Part shown: piece by piece, positions 41,413 through 50,593 of the stretch
Numbering within the stretch: position 1 is the stretch's first letter
Layout: each line of letters begins with the position of its first letter
Assembly (NCBI RefSeq): GCF_004791025.1
Contig: NZ_SRUO01000002.1
Location: forward strand, 1 to 64,000
From: Mesorhizobium sp. M4B.F.Ca.ET.203.01.1.1
GTDB lineage: Bacteria > Pseudomonadota > Alphaproteobacteria > Rhizobiales > Rhizobiaceae
DNA length: 64,000 nucleotides
Direction of reading: 5' to 3'
Notes under the pieces: model-generated
Databases searched by the model: none
Told to the model about the DNA's origin: nothing
What the model saw: the letters and a program-made list of their open reading frames with translations, nothing else
Translations under genes and position numbers: made by a program

Positions 41413-41730
41413 TCAATAGTCGCCGTTGTAGTACCGGTCGTCGCAGGGCGCGGTGTAGATGCGGCCATAGCGATCCTGATAGCGGCAGAGCTGCTCGCCG
41501 CGGCGCTGCGGCGTCGTGGCCGAGCCGACGACCGCGCCGAGCAGCGCGCCGCCGGCCGCGCCGATGACTGTGCTCTTGGTGTTGCCGCCGATCGCTTGGC
41601 CGACCAACGCGCCGCCGGCGCCGCCAACCAGCGCGCCGGTGGTGGCCCGCTGCTGGCTTTCGGTCTGCGTCTCGCAGCCGGCAAGGGCCGCGGTCATCAG
41701 CACTGCCAGAATAGCCTTCTTGATGATCAT
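41413..41730 (-). CDS. Glycine-zipper lipoprotein
   Basis: A 105-residue outer-membrane-type lipoprotein. MIIKKAILAVLMTAALAGCE ends in the lipobox LAGC (lipidation at C19). The core, TTGALVGGAGGALVGQAIGG then VIGAAGGALLGAVVGSATTP, is a glycine zipper (2TM domain, YMGG-like). The tail is aromatic and polar (RYQDRYGRIYTAPCDDRYYN). AGAGGAG lies ten bases before ATG 41730. Glycine-zipper lipoproteins anchor or stabilise the envelope. Confidence 0.85.
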   Translation of the reverse strand: MIIKKAILAVLMTAALAGCETQTESQQRATTGALVGGAGGALVGQAIGGNTKSTVIGAAGGALLGAVVGSATTPQRRGEQLCRYQDRYGRIYTAPCDDRYYNGDY

Positions 41731-41732
41731 CT

Positions 41733-41840
41733 CTAGAACTCCTCTGAAGCGCCCCAGAGATTGAAATTGGGGGCGAATGGTTGCCAGTTGCTGGCGCATT
41801 GCGGCGGAACGTAGGCGGCGTTCCTCACGAAGTAAGACAT
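41733..41840 (-). CDS. Possible 35-residue leader protein before the glycine-zipper gene
   Basis: ATG 41840 reads MSYFVRNAAYVPPQCASNWQ then PFAPNFNLWGASEEF and stops two bases before the ATG of the lipoprotein gene. The position suggests translational coupling. No ribosome site is strong (GAGCCGAG). Aromatic and proline-rich; no family. Confidence 0.35.
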   Translation of the reverse strand: MSYFVRNAAYVPPQCASNWQPFAPNFNLWGASEEF

Positions 41841-42043
41841 GGTTTCTCGGCTCTTGAGGATCGTGGTCGCCAAACTGCAAACGCCTTGCGCGAACAGCAC
41901 GATAACGCTTCGGCTTGAATCAGGTTGCGAAAGCGCCAAGCCGCCTCGGTCCGCATCGCCATTTTCGCAGCGGCAGTCAGAAAGCCGGAGGGCTGTAACC
42001 ATGACGTTCCGCTTGGTTGATCTGGTGGAGGACATCCTCCGGA

Positions 42044-42331
42044 ATGCTTACGATGACCCGCACCGGCTTCATTCGGCCTTCAGGCAACCAATATGGCGAC
42101 GCCCGCCGGATTGTCCCGATCGGATACGGATACTCTCACTGGCCATCCCGCAAGCGCCGGCTGTTGGGGGCTGACGTTTCGGTGCTGATCCGGGTGCTGC
42201 CCGATAATGCAACGGTCCGCTATTATTTCCTTGCGCCGGCCTGGGAAGCAGAGCAGGCACCGCCCATGCTACCCCAAACAACGGCGTGCGCCTTGACGCC
42301 TTCCTATTCCCGTCTCTGGCGCCGTGGTTGA
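42044..42331 (+). CDS. Possible small protein of unknown function
   Basis: About 95 residues: TRTGFIRPSGNQYGDARRIV, then PIGYGYSHWPSRKRRLLGAD and VSVLIRVLPDNATVRYYFLA, beta-like and plausible as protein. Upstream is GGAGGACATCCTCC, a hairpin over the only ribosome site. No family; medium to low support. Confidence 0.35.
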   Translation: MLTMTRTGFIRPSGNQYGDARRIVPIGYGYSHWPSRKRRLLGADVSVLIRVLPDNATVRYYFLAPAWEAEQAPPMLPQTTACALTPSYSRLWRRG

Positions 42332-42380
42332 ATTGGCAAAACGGGCACCCATCGGAGGAGCAGCATGACGCTCGACTGCT

Positions 42381-42590
42381 ATGGAAATTGAGTTTGCCGA
42401 AGTAAGCCAAGGGTTTCGAAACGCCGCCGAGCGCTGTGGCTCGTGGAGCCTCGAACTTGTGGCGGCGCGAGGGTATATCAACCGCCTGATGGACAGTCCC
42501 AAGGTGGTGCGGTGTGTCGCCCATCGTTTCCCAGAACAATTTGCGGCTTTCAACAGGCATTGGAAACAATCCCCAAATTCTCTGTTTTAG
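42381..42590 (+). pseudogene. C-terminal fragment like a RepB-type plasmid partition protein
   Basis: A 69-residue frame reading EFAEVSQGFRNAAERCGSWS, LELVAARGYINRLMDSPKVV and RCVAHRFPEQFAAFNRHW. This matches the C-terminal end of RepB/ParB-type partition proteins of alphaproteobacterial repABC replicons, where A-R-G-Y-L-x3-L-x-N-x-R-V-V-x-Y-L is conserved. The DNA-binding part is missing. Probably a remnant of a plasmid or integrative element. Confidence 0.42.
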
Positions 42591-42696
42591 AAAATCCTTA
42601 ATTGCCCTACGGTAATGTCATTATTTGGCGGGTGGGGACCCGCTGTGGAACGTGGACTAGCAGCGTTCCCAGGCAGCGCATGCATGGTTGGGCAAA

Positions 42697-42912
42697 ATGG
42701 GGTTGGCGTTACTTAAAATCGACGAGTGCCAAGGCTGCGGTGGCACCGGCACGATGTTTGATTGTCCGAGATGGCGAAGCTCGAACGGTCATTGCTGCCC
42801 GGCGGGCACGCATCAGCACAGATGTCCTGGAATTACCGTGACATGCGCTGAGTGCGATGGGACGGGCGGGGTGAAAACGCCTGCGGGATATGCGGAATCG
42901 AACGCCGCCTGA
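42697..42912 (+). CDS. Small zinc-finger-like protein
   Basis: About 71 residues with two CxxCxGTG sites, CQGCGGTG near the start and CAECDGTG near the end. Between them lies a Cys/His-rich part (MFDCPRWRSSNGHCCPAGTH). The paired CxxCxGxG motifs are those of DnaJ-type zinc centres. No J domain is present. Ribosome site weak; start among ATG 42688 and 42697. Confidence 0.4.
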   Translation: MGLALLKIDECQGCGGTGTMFDCPRWRSSNGHCCPAGTHQHRCPGITVTCAECDGTGGVKTPAGYAESNAA

Positions 42913-43188
42913 CGATATTCGGTGAGCATAGGCTGCCCTTACTAAGGCGACTCCATAGGAATAATGAGGTGGAGCGATCCTCGCAGAAGGTCGCCACTAG
43001 GCAGGGCCGAGCAACTCAGACAATTCCTGGCAGCAGCGGAGCGGCTGCATCTAAGCATCGTCGGCCCGCTGATATGACCGCAATGCGATCACTACCGGTC
43101 GCTCCAAGTCCCGCATGAGACGCTGTTGAAAACGGTGCGAGACGTCACCGGGAAGGAAGTGCGTTCATTCGGTGGAACGGCACAGGGG

Positions 43189-43575
43189 TCAGCTGAAGCC
43201 GTCGTGCCTGCGGAAATGTGCGACCGCCTCGGTCAACGCCTTGGGGTCAACGGGCTTCGACAATCTTGGCGATTGCCGGAACGCATCGGGAAAGACGGTC
43301 GAGCTGTCATAGCCGGTCAGGAACAGGAAGGGGATGCCGCGCGCGGTCAGCAATTCGGCTATCGGAAAGCTCCGCTCGCCATTCAGATTGACGTCCAGGA
43401 CGGCGCCATCGAGTTCGACGCCATCAATCTCGCGCAGGGCCTGCTCCACCGAGGCGGCGGGCCCGATCACCTGGCATCCCGAATCCGTCAACTGATCGCA
43501 AAGGTCCAGCGCGACAAGGAACGCATCCTCGACGACGAGAACGTTGAGCCCTGAAAGAGACGTTTGCTCATTCAT
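43189..43575 (-). CDS. Single-domain response regulator
   Basis: A 128-residue receiver domain alone: LNVLVVEDAFLVALDLCDQL (acidic pocket), VELDGAVLDVNLNGERSFPI (phosphorylated aspartate in LDVNL), and FLFLTGYDSSTVFP with KPVDPKAL (conserved threonine and lysine). The FLTGY segment recalls the FATGY-type single-domain regulators that tune the alphaproteobacterial general stress response. ATG overlaps the stop of the kinase gene (ATGA), so it is the cognate partner. No output domain. Confidence 0.85.
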   Translation of the reverse strand: MNEQTSLSGLNVLVVEDAFLVALDLCDQLTDSGCQVIGPAASVEQALREIDGVELDGAVLDVNLNGERSFPIAELLTARGIPFLFLTGYDSSTVFPDAFRQSPRLSKPVDPKALTEAVAHFRRHDGFS

Positions 43576-46500
43576 ACCTTGCCTGGAGCAGGCAGGGATA
43601 AATAGTCGATCATTGCCGACTTGGGCAGCGGAATGCTCAACAAGCACTCCAGGCCGGCCCTTTTGAAACGCAGATCCACATTTCCACCTAGCTCGTACTC
43701 CAAACTCTGCTGGATGAAAGTGGTTCCAAAGCTTGTCTTCGACGGCTCCTTCACCCTCGGTCCGCCGCTCTCTTTCCAGGCGATCGACAGCATTTGCGAT
43801 CCATCGACGCGCCAGGAAACCTCCACGCGGCCTTTTTCGGTGGCAAGCGCGCCGTATTTGGCGGCGTTGCTGGCCAGCTCGAAGAAGACCAGGCCGAGCG
43901 TGGCAGCCGCGCTGGCATTGAGCTGGAACGGCTCGCCCTGAACGACGAGGCTCTGGCCTTCCTTGCCGCCATAGGGAGACAGGGTCGCCCGCACCAGCTT
44001 TTCGAGATCGGCGCCTCCCCATTGGTAGGAAGCCAGCAACTCGTGCGTGCGGGCCATCGCCTGCAGGCGAGCGTGGAAGGCGCTCGCGAAATCGTTGAGC
44101 GTGCCCGATGAACGCACCATGCGAGAGGTGAGCGCGGTGACAGTGGCGAGGATGTTCTTCACGCGATGCTGCAATTCGTGCAGCAGCCGCTCCTGGTTGC
44201 GCTCGGCATCCTTGTGGCTGGATATGTCGATTACGGCAGCAATCGCTCCGCGCACCTTGCCAAGCTCGTCGAACAACGGATTGGCCGACATCATGACGTC
44301 GACGCTGCCGCCCTTGGTGCGCGCGATCCGCGCCTCGAAACCGGGAATGGGCTTGCCTGTCCGCATCGCCTTCATCAAGGGTTGATCAGCGGCGTCGACC
44401 ACGGTGCCGTTCATCATCAGCGGCAGAATGGCGGGCATGGAACTGAGCTTGCCGTCCGTGGCGGGCCGACCGGCGAGCTCCACCGCGTGGCGGTTGCCGC
44501 GGATCTCTTCGCCGTTGCCGTCCTCGGCAATGAAGATGCCGACAGGCACAAGATCGAGCAGGGTTTCCAGGCTTTCGACGCGGTTGCGCAGGTCGTGCGA
44601 AAGCGCGCCGATCTTTTCTTCCGCCCGGGCGATCTGGGTGACGTCGACAAAGGTGACGACCACGCCGGCGATGACATTGTCGACGGTGCGGTATGGCATC
44701 ACGCGCATGATGTAGCGTCTGCCATTGTCGATGCCTTCCACCTGCCGCTCGATGGTGCCAAGCTTCTGCAGCACCTGCTCAATGTCGGACTGCAGGCCGT
44801 CGGCGAGAAACCGCGGACGGACATGCGCGAGCGGCCGGCCGACATCGCTTTCGACCAGCCTGAACAGGTCCCGCGCCGTCGGCGTGAAGCTCTTGATGCA
44901 GAGGTCGCGGTCGAGGAACACGGTCGCGATCTGCGTGCTTTCGAGCAGGTTCGCCATGTCGTTGTTGGCGCGGCTGAGCTCGTCGACGCGGATGTTGAGC
45001 TCGGCGTTGACGGTCTGCAGTTCCTCGTTGATCGACTGCAGCTCCTCCTTGGAGGTCTCCAGCTCCTCGTTGGAAGACTGCAGCTCCTCGTTGATCGAAG
45101 ACAGCTCCTCGTTGGAGGATTTCAACTCCTCATTGGAGGATTCGAGCTCCTCTGTCGTGATCTGCAGGCGCTCCCTGGTCTCCCTTAGCTCCTTCTCGAG
45201 CTGGCTGACATTGGCGCTTTCGACATCGTCGGTGGTATGGACGGGCTCGCTTTCGGACTCCGGCTTGATACCGCCGACATCACGAAACACCAGCATATAG
45301 AGTGGGTCCGCACCGCTCTCGGTCGGCAGCGGTTGCACGACAAGGCTGATTGTTTGGCGGCCGCCGTTGGTGCCGACTGTGATCTTGTTCTGGATCGCCA
45401 CCTGGCCCGTGCTCACCGCCTTATGCAGAGCGGCCCTCAGGTCCATCCGCAGGCCGCGCCGGGCCATGGAAAAGACGTTGGAGTCGGGAGCGCCGGCGGC
45501 GAGCTCCAGATATTTCCCGGTGCCGCCCGAGCTGTGGATCAGCTCGCCGGCCGCGTTGATGACTACATAGGCGGGCGAATAGCGGTCGAGCAGAAGCCGT
45601 TCGGCGCTCTCCTGGAGGGTTCCGCCGGTCGCGCGTTGGCGCACATGAGGGGCCTGCCGGGTCGCGGCGGCGAGCGGGAATTCGGGCAGCCGCTGCGCCG
45701 TGACGCCAGCACGCTTCTGGAACAGGCGGCTCGGCTTGTCGACTGTCGAGAACAGGCGCACGTGACGAGTGACGTTCTCGGAGGATCCGAGGAAGAGATA
45801 GCCGTTGTTGCGCAAGGCGTAGTGAAAGATTGGAACGATCTTCTCCTGCAGTTCCGGACCCATGTAGATTAGAAGGTTGCGGCAGGCGACCAGGTCGAGC
45901 TTGGAAAAGGGCGGGTCGCGCAGCAGATTATGCGACGAAAACAAGCATACCTCGCGAAGCTCGGACGCGACACGATAAGTGCCGTCCTCGCGCGAGAAGA
46001 ATTCCTTCAGCCGCTTCGGCGTGATGTCGGTTGCGATGGTCGCGGGATAACGACCGGCGCGCGCCACTTCCAACGCACGCTCGTCGATGTCGGTGGCGAA
46101 TATCTGCAGGTTGGGCGAAGCGGCACCGCGCGGCGCGTTCTCCTTGAGCAGCATGGCGATCGAATAGGCTTCCTCGCCGGTGGCGCAGCCCGGCACCCAG
46201 ACCCTGATCGTCTCGTCGGGCTTGCGGCCCTCGAAGAGCTTTGGAACGACAAGCCGCTCCAGCGCATCGAAGGCATGCGCGTCGCGGAAGAAGCTGGTCA
46301 CACCGATCAGGAGATCCTGGAACAGGAGATCGACCTGCTGCGGCTCCTCGCGCAACCGTTCGTAGAAGGCGGCCGGATCGTCGATCTGCAGCACCTGCAT
46401 GCGGCGCTGGATGCGCCTCAGGATGGTGTTGTCCTTGTAGCCGCTGAAATCATGGCCGGTGCGCATGCGAAGCAAGGCGGCGATCCGCGAAAGCTGTTCG

Positions 46501-47180
46501 GCGACGTCGCGATTGTGGCGATCGCGCTCGCCGTCAGAGCGGCTCGAATGGCGAAAATAACTCACCAGTTTGCCGGCCATCTGCTCGGCCGGAAGCACCA
46601 TGTCGACCAGGCCGCTCTGGACGGCGCTGCGCATCATGCCATCATATTCGGCGCTTTCCTGCGCCAGCGTGAGCCCGCCGCGTTCCTTGATCGCCCTCAG
46701 GCCAATCGTGCCGTCGCTGCCGGTTCCCGAGAGAATGACCCCGGCGGCGTTTTCGGACTGCTCGTGGGCAAGCGAGGTGAAGAAGTCGTCGATCGGCGTT
46801 CGCCGGGCGCGCGTGGTCGCCATCTTGGCGACGTGAAAGCGATGGTCCTCGACAGTCACCGAAACCCCAGGCGGGATCACGTAGATCTTGTCCGGCTCGA
46901 TCTCTATGCCCTCGGCTGCGGTCTGCGTTTCGATCGAGGTGCAGCGCTGGATGATGCTAGCGAGCACGCTTTCATGCTCGGCGTCGAGATGCTGGATCAC
47001 CACATAGGCAAAGCCACTGTCGGCTGGAACCTCGGGAAAGAATTTTTGCAATGCCCCGATACCGCCCGCCGACGCGCCTATGCCGATGAGGGGGAAGAAG
47101 CCATTGGCAGGCGCTTTGATGCCGTCGCCTGGACTAGCTCGCTTTTTCCTTCCCGTTGCCTTCTTCGGTGACTGCGCCAT
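43572..47180 (-). CDS. CheB-CheR-PAS-HWE histidine kinase fusion
   Basis: A 1202-residue cytoplasmic protein. Order: a CheB methylesterase domain (IGIGASAGGIGALQKFF with catalytic serine S37; SGTGSDGTIG), then a CheR methyltransferase domain (GCATGEEAYSIAMLL). A long heptad coil follows (EELESSNEELKSSNEELSSI, repeated about eight times). PAS domains are next (ANNDMANLLESTQIATVFLD, IFIAEDGNGEEIRGNRHAVE). Last is an HWE/HisKA_2 kinase with LQHRVKNILATV and FFELASNAAKYGAL. It probably senses a small molecule or redox state and phosphorylates the single-domain regulator next to it. The start overlaps the CheB gene by 47 bases. Confidence 0.9.
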   Translation of the reverse strand: MAQSPKKATGRKKRASPGDGIKAPANGFFPLIGIGASAGGIGALQKFFPEVPADSGFAYVVIQHLDAEHESVLASIIQRCTSIETQTAAEGIEIEPDKIYVIPPGVSVTVEDHRFHVAKMATTRARRTPIDDFFTSLAHEQSENAAGVILSGTGSDGTIGLRAIKERGGLTLAQESAEYDGMMRSAVQSGLVDMVLPAEQMAGKLVSYFRHSSRSDGERDRHNRDVAEQLSRIAALLRMRTGHDFSGYKDNTILRRIQRRMQVLQIDDPAAFYERLREEPQQVDLLFQDLLIGVTSFFRDAHAFDALERLVVPKLFEGRKPDETIRVWVPGCATGEEAYSIAMLLKENAPRGAASPNLQIFATDIDERALEVARAGRYPATIATDITPKRLKEFFSREDGTYRVASELREVCLFSSHNLLRDPPFSKLDLVACRNLLIYMGPELQEKIVPIFHYALRNNGYLFLGSSENVTRHVRLFSTVDKPSRLFQKRAGVTAQRLPEFPLAAATRQAPHVRQRATGGTLQESAERLLLDRYSPAYVVINAAGELIHSSGGTGKYLELAAGAPDSNVFSMARRGLRMDLRAALHKAVSTGQVAIQNKITVGTNGGRQTISLVVQPLPTESGADPLYMLVFRDVGGIKPESESEPVHTTDDVESANVSQLEKELRETRERLQITTEELESSNEELKSSNEELSSINEELQSSNEELETSKEELQSINEELQTVNAELNIRVDELSRANNDMANLLESTQIATVFLDRDLCIKSFTPTARDLFRLVESDVGRPLAHVRPRFLADGLQSDIEQVLQKLGTIERQVEGIDNGRRYIMRVMPYRTVDNVIAGVVVTFVDVTQIARAEEKIGALSHDLRNRVESLETLLDLVPVGIFIAEDGNGEEIRGNRHAVELAGRPATDGKLSSMPAILPLMMNGTVVDAADQPLMKAMRTGKPIPGFEARIARTKGGSVDVMMSANPLFDELGKVRGAIAAVIDISSHKDAERNQERLLHELQHRVKNILATVTALTSRMVRSSGTLNDFASAFHARLQAMARTHELLASYQWGGADLEKLVRATLSPYGGKEGQSLVVQGEPFQLNASAAATLGLVFFELASNAAKYGALATEKGRVEVSWRVDGSQMLSIAWKESGGPRVKEPSKTSFGTTFIQQSLEYELGGNVDLRFKRAGLECLLSIPLPKSAMIDYLSLPAPGKV

Positions 47181-48243
47181 CGTCCGTTACCTGCACCCGC
47201 CTGCTTTCCAGAATGCGCTCAATGACAGCGGCATCCGCCTCATATTCCCTGGCTCGCTCATCCAACTGCGTGGCGAGTTCGGAGCGGAACTTTTTCTTTT
47301 CGCGTTCGGACATCCGCCGGGCAAACGCCGCCCGTTGCTGGTGTGAGCGCAGCAAGCTCCACAATATCTCGTCTGCCTCGACCGCCTGCGCTTCCATCAT
47401 CGCGTCAGCGGTGAAGGCATGGCCGGTATGGCACCGATAGCGAACCATGTCACCATCTTCGATCTCCCACAGCGGCCCGTGGCATTCCGGACATGTAAAC
47501 ACCGACAATTCGCCGAGTCGATCTTCATCTTTCATGGTCGAATGCTCCTGAGCGGCGACCGCCGCTTCCAGCCTGACGCTTGACGGGGCGGGCAAGGTTT
47601 TGCCGGCCGGCTCTGCCGCCAGTTTTGCCAGGCAGACGCCCAGTTCAGCCGCGGGCAGGCAGTGGTCGACCTCGACATGGTGCAGCGCGCTTTGCACCAT
47701 GGCCGGCACTAGCGTGTCCTTCGGATGCTGGACGAGGGCCAGCCCGCCGACCGCCTTGATCGCCCTCAGGCCCGCCGTGCCGTCGGAAAGCGAACCCGAC
47801 AACAGGACACCGATGACGGCAGCGCCGTAGCTCAGCGCGGCAGAGCGGAAAAGCGGGTCGATGGCCGGCCGGGCAAGGTTTTCGCGCGGTCCGCGCCGCA
47901 ACATCATGTGGTCGCCATGGAGCAGAAGGTGGAAACCGGGCGGCGCGACGTAGATCTTGCCGGTCCTGAACGTGGCGCCGTTCTCGGCGACCAACGTCTT
48001 GAGCCGGCCGGCGCGATCGAGGATCTCCGCCAGATAGCTGACCTGCCCGACATGCAGCACCACGAACACCGCCGCCGCCAGATCGGACGGCAGGTCGCCG
48101 ACGATCTGTTTCAGCGGCTCGACCCCGCCGGCAGACGCGCCGATGACGATGACGAAGCGGTTGCGCGGCGCGGGCGTCACCTGTCGCTCAAGGCGTGTCT
48201 CATCCTCGCTTATGGCTGAAACAGGGTTCTGATCTTCGGCCAT
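47134..48243 (-). CDS. CheB-type methylesterase with zinc-ribbon tail
   Basis: A 369-residue protein with the CheB catalytic domain (VIVIGASAGGVEPLKQIV; HVGQVSYLAEIL; LSGSLSDGTAGL giving the Ser-His-Asp triad). Instead of a receiver domain it ends with a short cysteine motif (FTCPECHGPLWEIEDGDMVR, then CHTGHAFTADAMM) and a charged coil. It has the same esterase type as the N-terminal part of the next gene, whose start lies inside this one. It may work on the kinase or its partner instead of on chemoreceptors; no receptor gene is visible. Confidence 0.84.
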   Translation of the reverse strand: MAEDQNPVSAISEDETRLERQVTPAPRNRFVIVIGASAGGVEPLKQIVGDLPSDLAAAVFVVLHVGQVSYLAEILDRAGRLKTLVAENGATFRTGKIYVAPPGFHLLLHGDHMMLRRGPRENLARPAIDPLFRSAALSYGAAVIGVLLSGSLSDGTAGLRAIKAVGGLALVQHPKDTLVPAMVQSALHHVEVDHCLPAAELGVCLAKLAAEPAGKTLPAPSSVRLEAAVAAQEHSTMKDEDRLGELSVFTCPECHGPLWEIEDGDMVRYRCHTGHAFTADAMMEAQAVEADEILWSLLRSHQQRAAFARRMSEREKKKFRSELATQLDERAREYEADAAVIERILESRRVQVTDDGAVTEEGNGKEKAS

Positions 48244-48495
48244 TGCACCATACCAGGGTCACGGAATGCGCCCTCGGCCTCGGATCAACAATGGGTGAGG
48301 GGGGACTTATGTTCCATGGCGCGCCTGACCTGCCTTCACAAGGAAGCAATGGATGGGGTAGGAGGCAAGAGCATTACGACGAAACGGTGATCACGCAGGC
48401 AAGGGGGAGCGATGGTTCTGCGCTGAAGCCGCAGCGCCGCACGGCGGGCTGGCGAAAGGCGCGGCGATGAAGCATCGGAGACCTTGGAGAGGTCG

Positions 48496-48771
48496 TCAGG
48501 ATGTCCTCGACATCGCGGGGATGACTGGTAGGTCCTCGATGTCCTGCATGGCTTTGGACAGGATCGCTGTTGCCGCTTGCATGTCCGCATCGGAAGCGAT
48601 GTCACGGCAGATGCGGGGACCCGCGAGCCTTAGCAGCCTTTCCGGTCCGACCAATTCCTCTAATCCGAGCAACCCGAGAAGGGTCAGCGTCGTCGCCGAC
48701 AGTTTCGGCGCGTATGCCTTAGCGACGGGCGATCAGCTGACAGAGCTGGCGTCAGCCGCGGTCATAACCAT
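48496..48771 (-). pseudogene. Small gene with an in-frame TGA
   Basis: From ATG 48771 the frame reads MVMTAADASSVS, then TGA (48733-48735). It then stays open with a protein-like chain, VAKAYAPKLSATTLTLLGLL, GLEELVGPERLLRLAGPRIC, DMQAATAILSKAMQDIEDL, until 48496. Composition and helix pattern look real after the stop, but no other start is good (a TTG near 48659). A nonsense mutation is the simple reading. Confidence 0.4.
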
Positions 48772-49122
48772 CTTGGCTTAACCAGTCGCGAGGCGGTACA
48801 ACACTCTCCCGCCCGGCAGGTAGAAGGCTCGTCGCCAAGCGACGGTCCTTTTGCTGCGTTCCCACAGGCTTCGATACCCCTCGTGGGCCGGGGCTAAGCC
48901 GCCGCCCTCGATCGCCAGTCAGGCATTCGTCCAAGCGCTTGTTCTTAGCGGCGATGCGCGAGCCCGAACGGTTGAACCCTATTCACGAGACAGGCACGGA
49001 TGAATGGGATTTTCGTTCAACTGGAAAGCAAATCTTTAGAAAGACCGGACATGTTTTGCCTGTTCCGCCACCGCGCTTGGTTGGAAAACCGTTAGGGGAA
49101 AGCGGCCAAAAGGCCTAAGGTT
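48772..49122. other. Intergenic stretch before the diguanylate cyclase gene
   Basis: Short arginine-rich frames only. No stress promoter, repeat or domain. Confidence 0.4.
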
Positions 49123-50377
49123 GTGTCAAATCTGGTGCCTTCCGACGAGCAGTCCGACCCCGCCATAGGTGCAGAAGTTGACCAGCTTCCGGCTCGCCGC
49201 ACGCGCCACATCCGCCTCAAAGGCGAGATCATGCGCCTGTTCAGGGCGCGTGTCTGGTCACAGACCGCGAAGATCACGTGCATGGATGATCTGGGTGGCT
49301 TTGTTGGATGTGCTCACCCTGACGGTCAACATGGTGATCCTTCCAGGCGCGGTCGCCACTCGCATGCTTCTGCCGGCCGCAATCATTCCTCCCGTCGCGA
49401 TGGCCGTGGTCCTTCTCTGGCGAAAACCGCAGGCACCGTGGGTCGAAGCGTCCTCGCTCATCACAGGGATGTTTCTCATCTTGTTGTCGGTCGCATTGGT
49501 CGGCGTAAGCGCTGGTGGCGAGTTCTATGAACGGCAATTGAATGTCATGTTGTTCGTGGCCATTACCGCGATCATCATTTTCGGTATCCCGCTGGCCTGG
49601 ACGGTGGCCATCGCCGGGCTGGCGCTCGGGCTGTATCTCGTGTTTCAGCTGCAGAACCCCGCCATCGAACATGGGAGCGCGGCCGCTGGGACGCTGTTCT
49701 TCGCCAGCGGTATCTTCGCAACAGTCGCCGCGCGACGCATCATGACAATTCTGGCGCAGAAGACTTTCCTGTTTGAGCTTCGCGATCGGCGCAGGGTTGC
49801 CGAACTGGCCAAGGCGAACCAGCGGTTGGAACTGTTGGCAAGGACCGATCCGCTCACCGGCCTCGCCAACCGGCGCTGGATGACGGAAACGCTCAGCCGC
49901 ATCTGGGGAAGCGACAAACGCTGCCTCGACGGTGCCGCACTGCTCATGTGCGACATCGATCACTTCAAGAAGCTCAACGATCACCTCGGCCATGCCGAAG
50001 GCGACCGCTGCCTGGTCGAGGTCGCTGGGATTATCCAGGAAAACATCAGGCGCGATCAGGATCACGTGGCCCGCTACGGCGGCGAAGAGTTCCTCGTGCT
50101 TTTGCCCGGGGTGACGGAGGAAGAGGCGAGCGCCGTGGCCGAACGCATTCGAAAGAGCGTTGAGGCCGCAGCCATTCCCAACCCGGGCACTCGCGCGCGC
50201 CGCGTTACTCTCAGCGTTGGAGTTGCAATGCAGGCCGCGGACGAGGCCATCTCACCGGAGCAGCTACAGCGCCACGCCGACACAGCGCTCTATCTCGCGA
50301 AGGAAAGAGGGCGCAATCGAATTGTGCTCCGCAGACCGGACTGTGAGGAGTGTAAACCTGTTCGTTGGGCACAGTGA
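49123..50377 (+). CDS. Diguanylate cyclase (GGDEF), frameshifted near the N-terminus
   Basis: The main frame gives a membrane protein (six helices, WMIWVALLDVLTLTVNMVIL and so on). A GGDEF domain follows: DPLTGLANRR, CDIDHFKKLND and RYGGEEFLVLLPG. An inhibitory site R-x-x-D (RDQD) lies five residues before GGEEF. It makes c-di-GMP from two GTP. The natural N-terminus is in another frame: GTG 49123 gives SDPAIGAEVDQLPARRTRHI then RLKGEIMRLFRARVWSQTAK, after which one base is out and the main frame takes over at about 49280. If translation starts within the main frame, ATG 49286 (363 residues) is the likeliest start. Confidence 0.84.
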
Positions 50378-50593
50378 TGCCGCCAAAGGCCCCGGTTCGG
50401 GTCCGGCCGGGTGAGCATCCATCGTCGCTCGTGTCGCCTTCGCGCTCATCGGTGCCGATTTGCCGAGTGCGTTGGAGTCGTCGATCTTAACCGCTGCAGG
50501 CTTGGCGGCCTTTGAAGTTTGGATACGGAGTCCTAGTGGCGAACGATCAGCGGAGCGAATTGTGGACCGCCTAGAGTTGAGGCACGCGCCGTT

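Noticed and set aside
42647..42669. GGAACG...CGTTCC hairpin as a bidirectional stress promoter
   Set aside because: Spacing is only 13 bases, too short for the -35/-10 pair; kept only as a hairpin.
44990..45190. Regular repeats that might be a CRISPR or direct-repeat array
   Set aside because: The repeats encode the heptads SSNEEL/SINEEL of the kinase coiled coil and vary by codon, not by spacer.
44166..47171. Two plus-strand frames (340 and 413 residues)
   Set aside because: Antisense to the CheB-CheR kinase; no domain.
48285..48313. GGAAC-N18-ATT on the minus strand before cheB
   Set aside because: Spacing and triplet both deviate, and the gene is not an obvious stress gene; a chance match is likely.
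48733..48735. TGA as a selenocysteine codon
   Set aside because: No SECIS-like hairpin follows, no selenoprotein family matches, and nearby genes show many ordinary decays.
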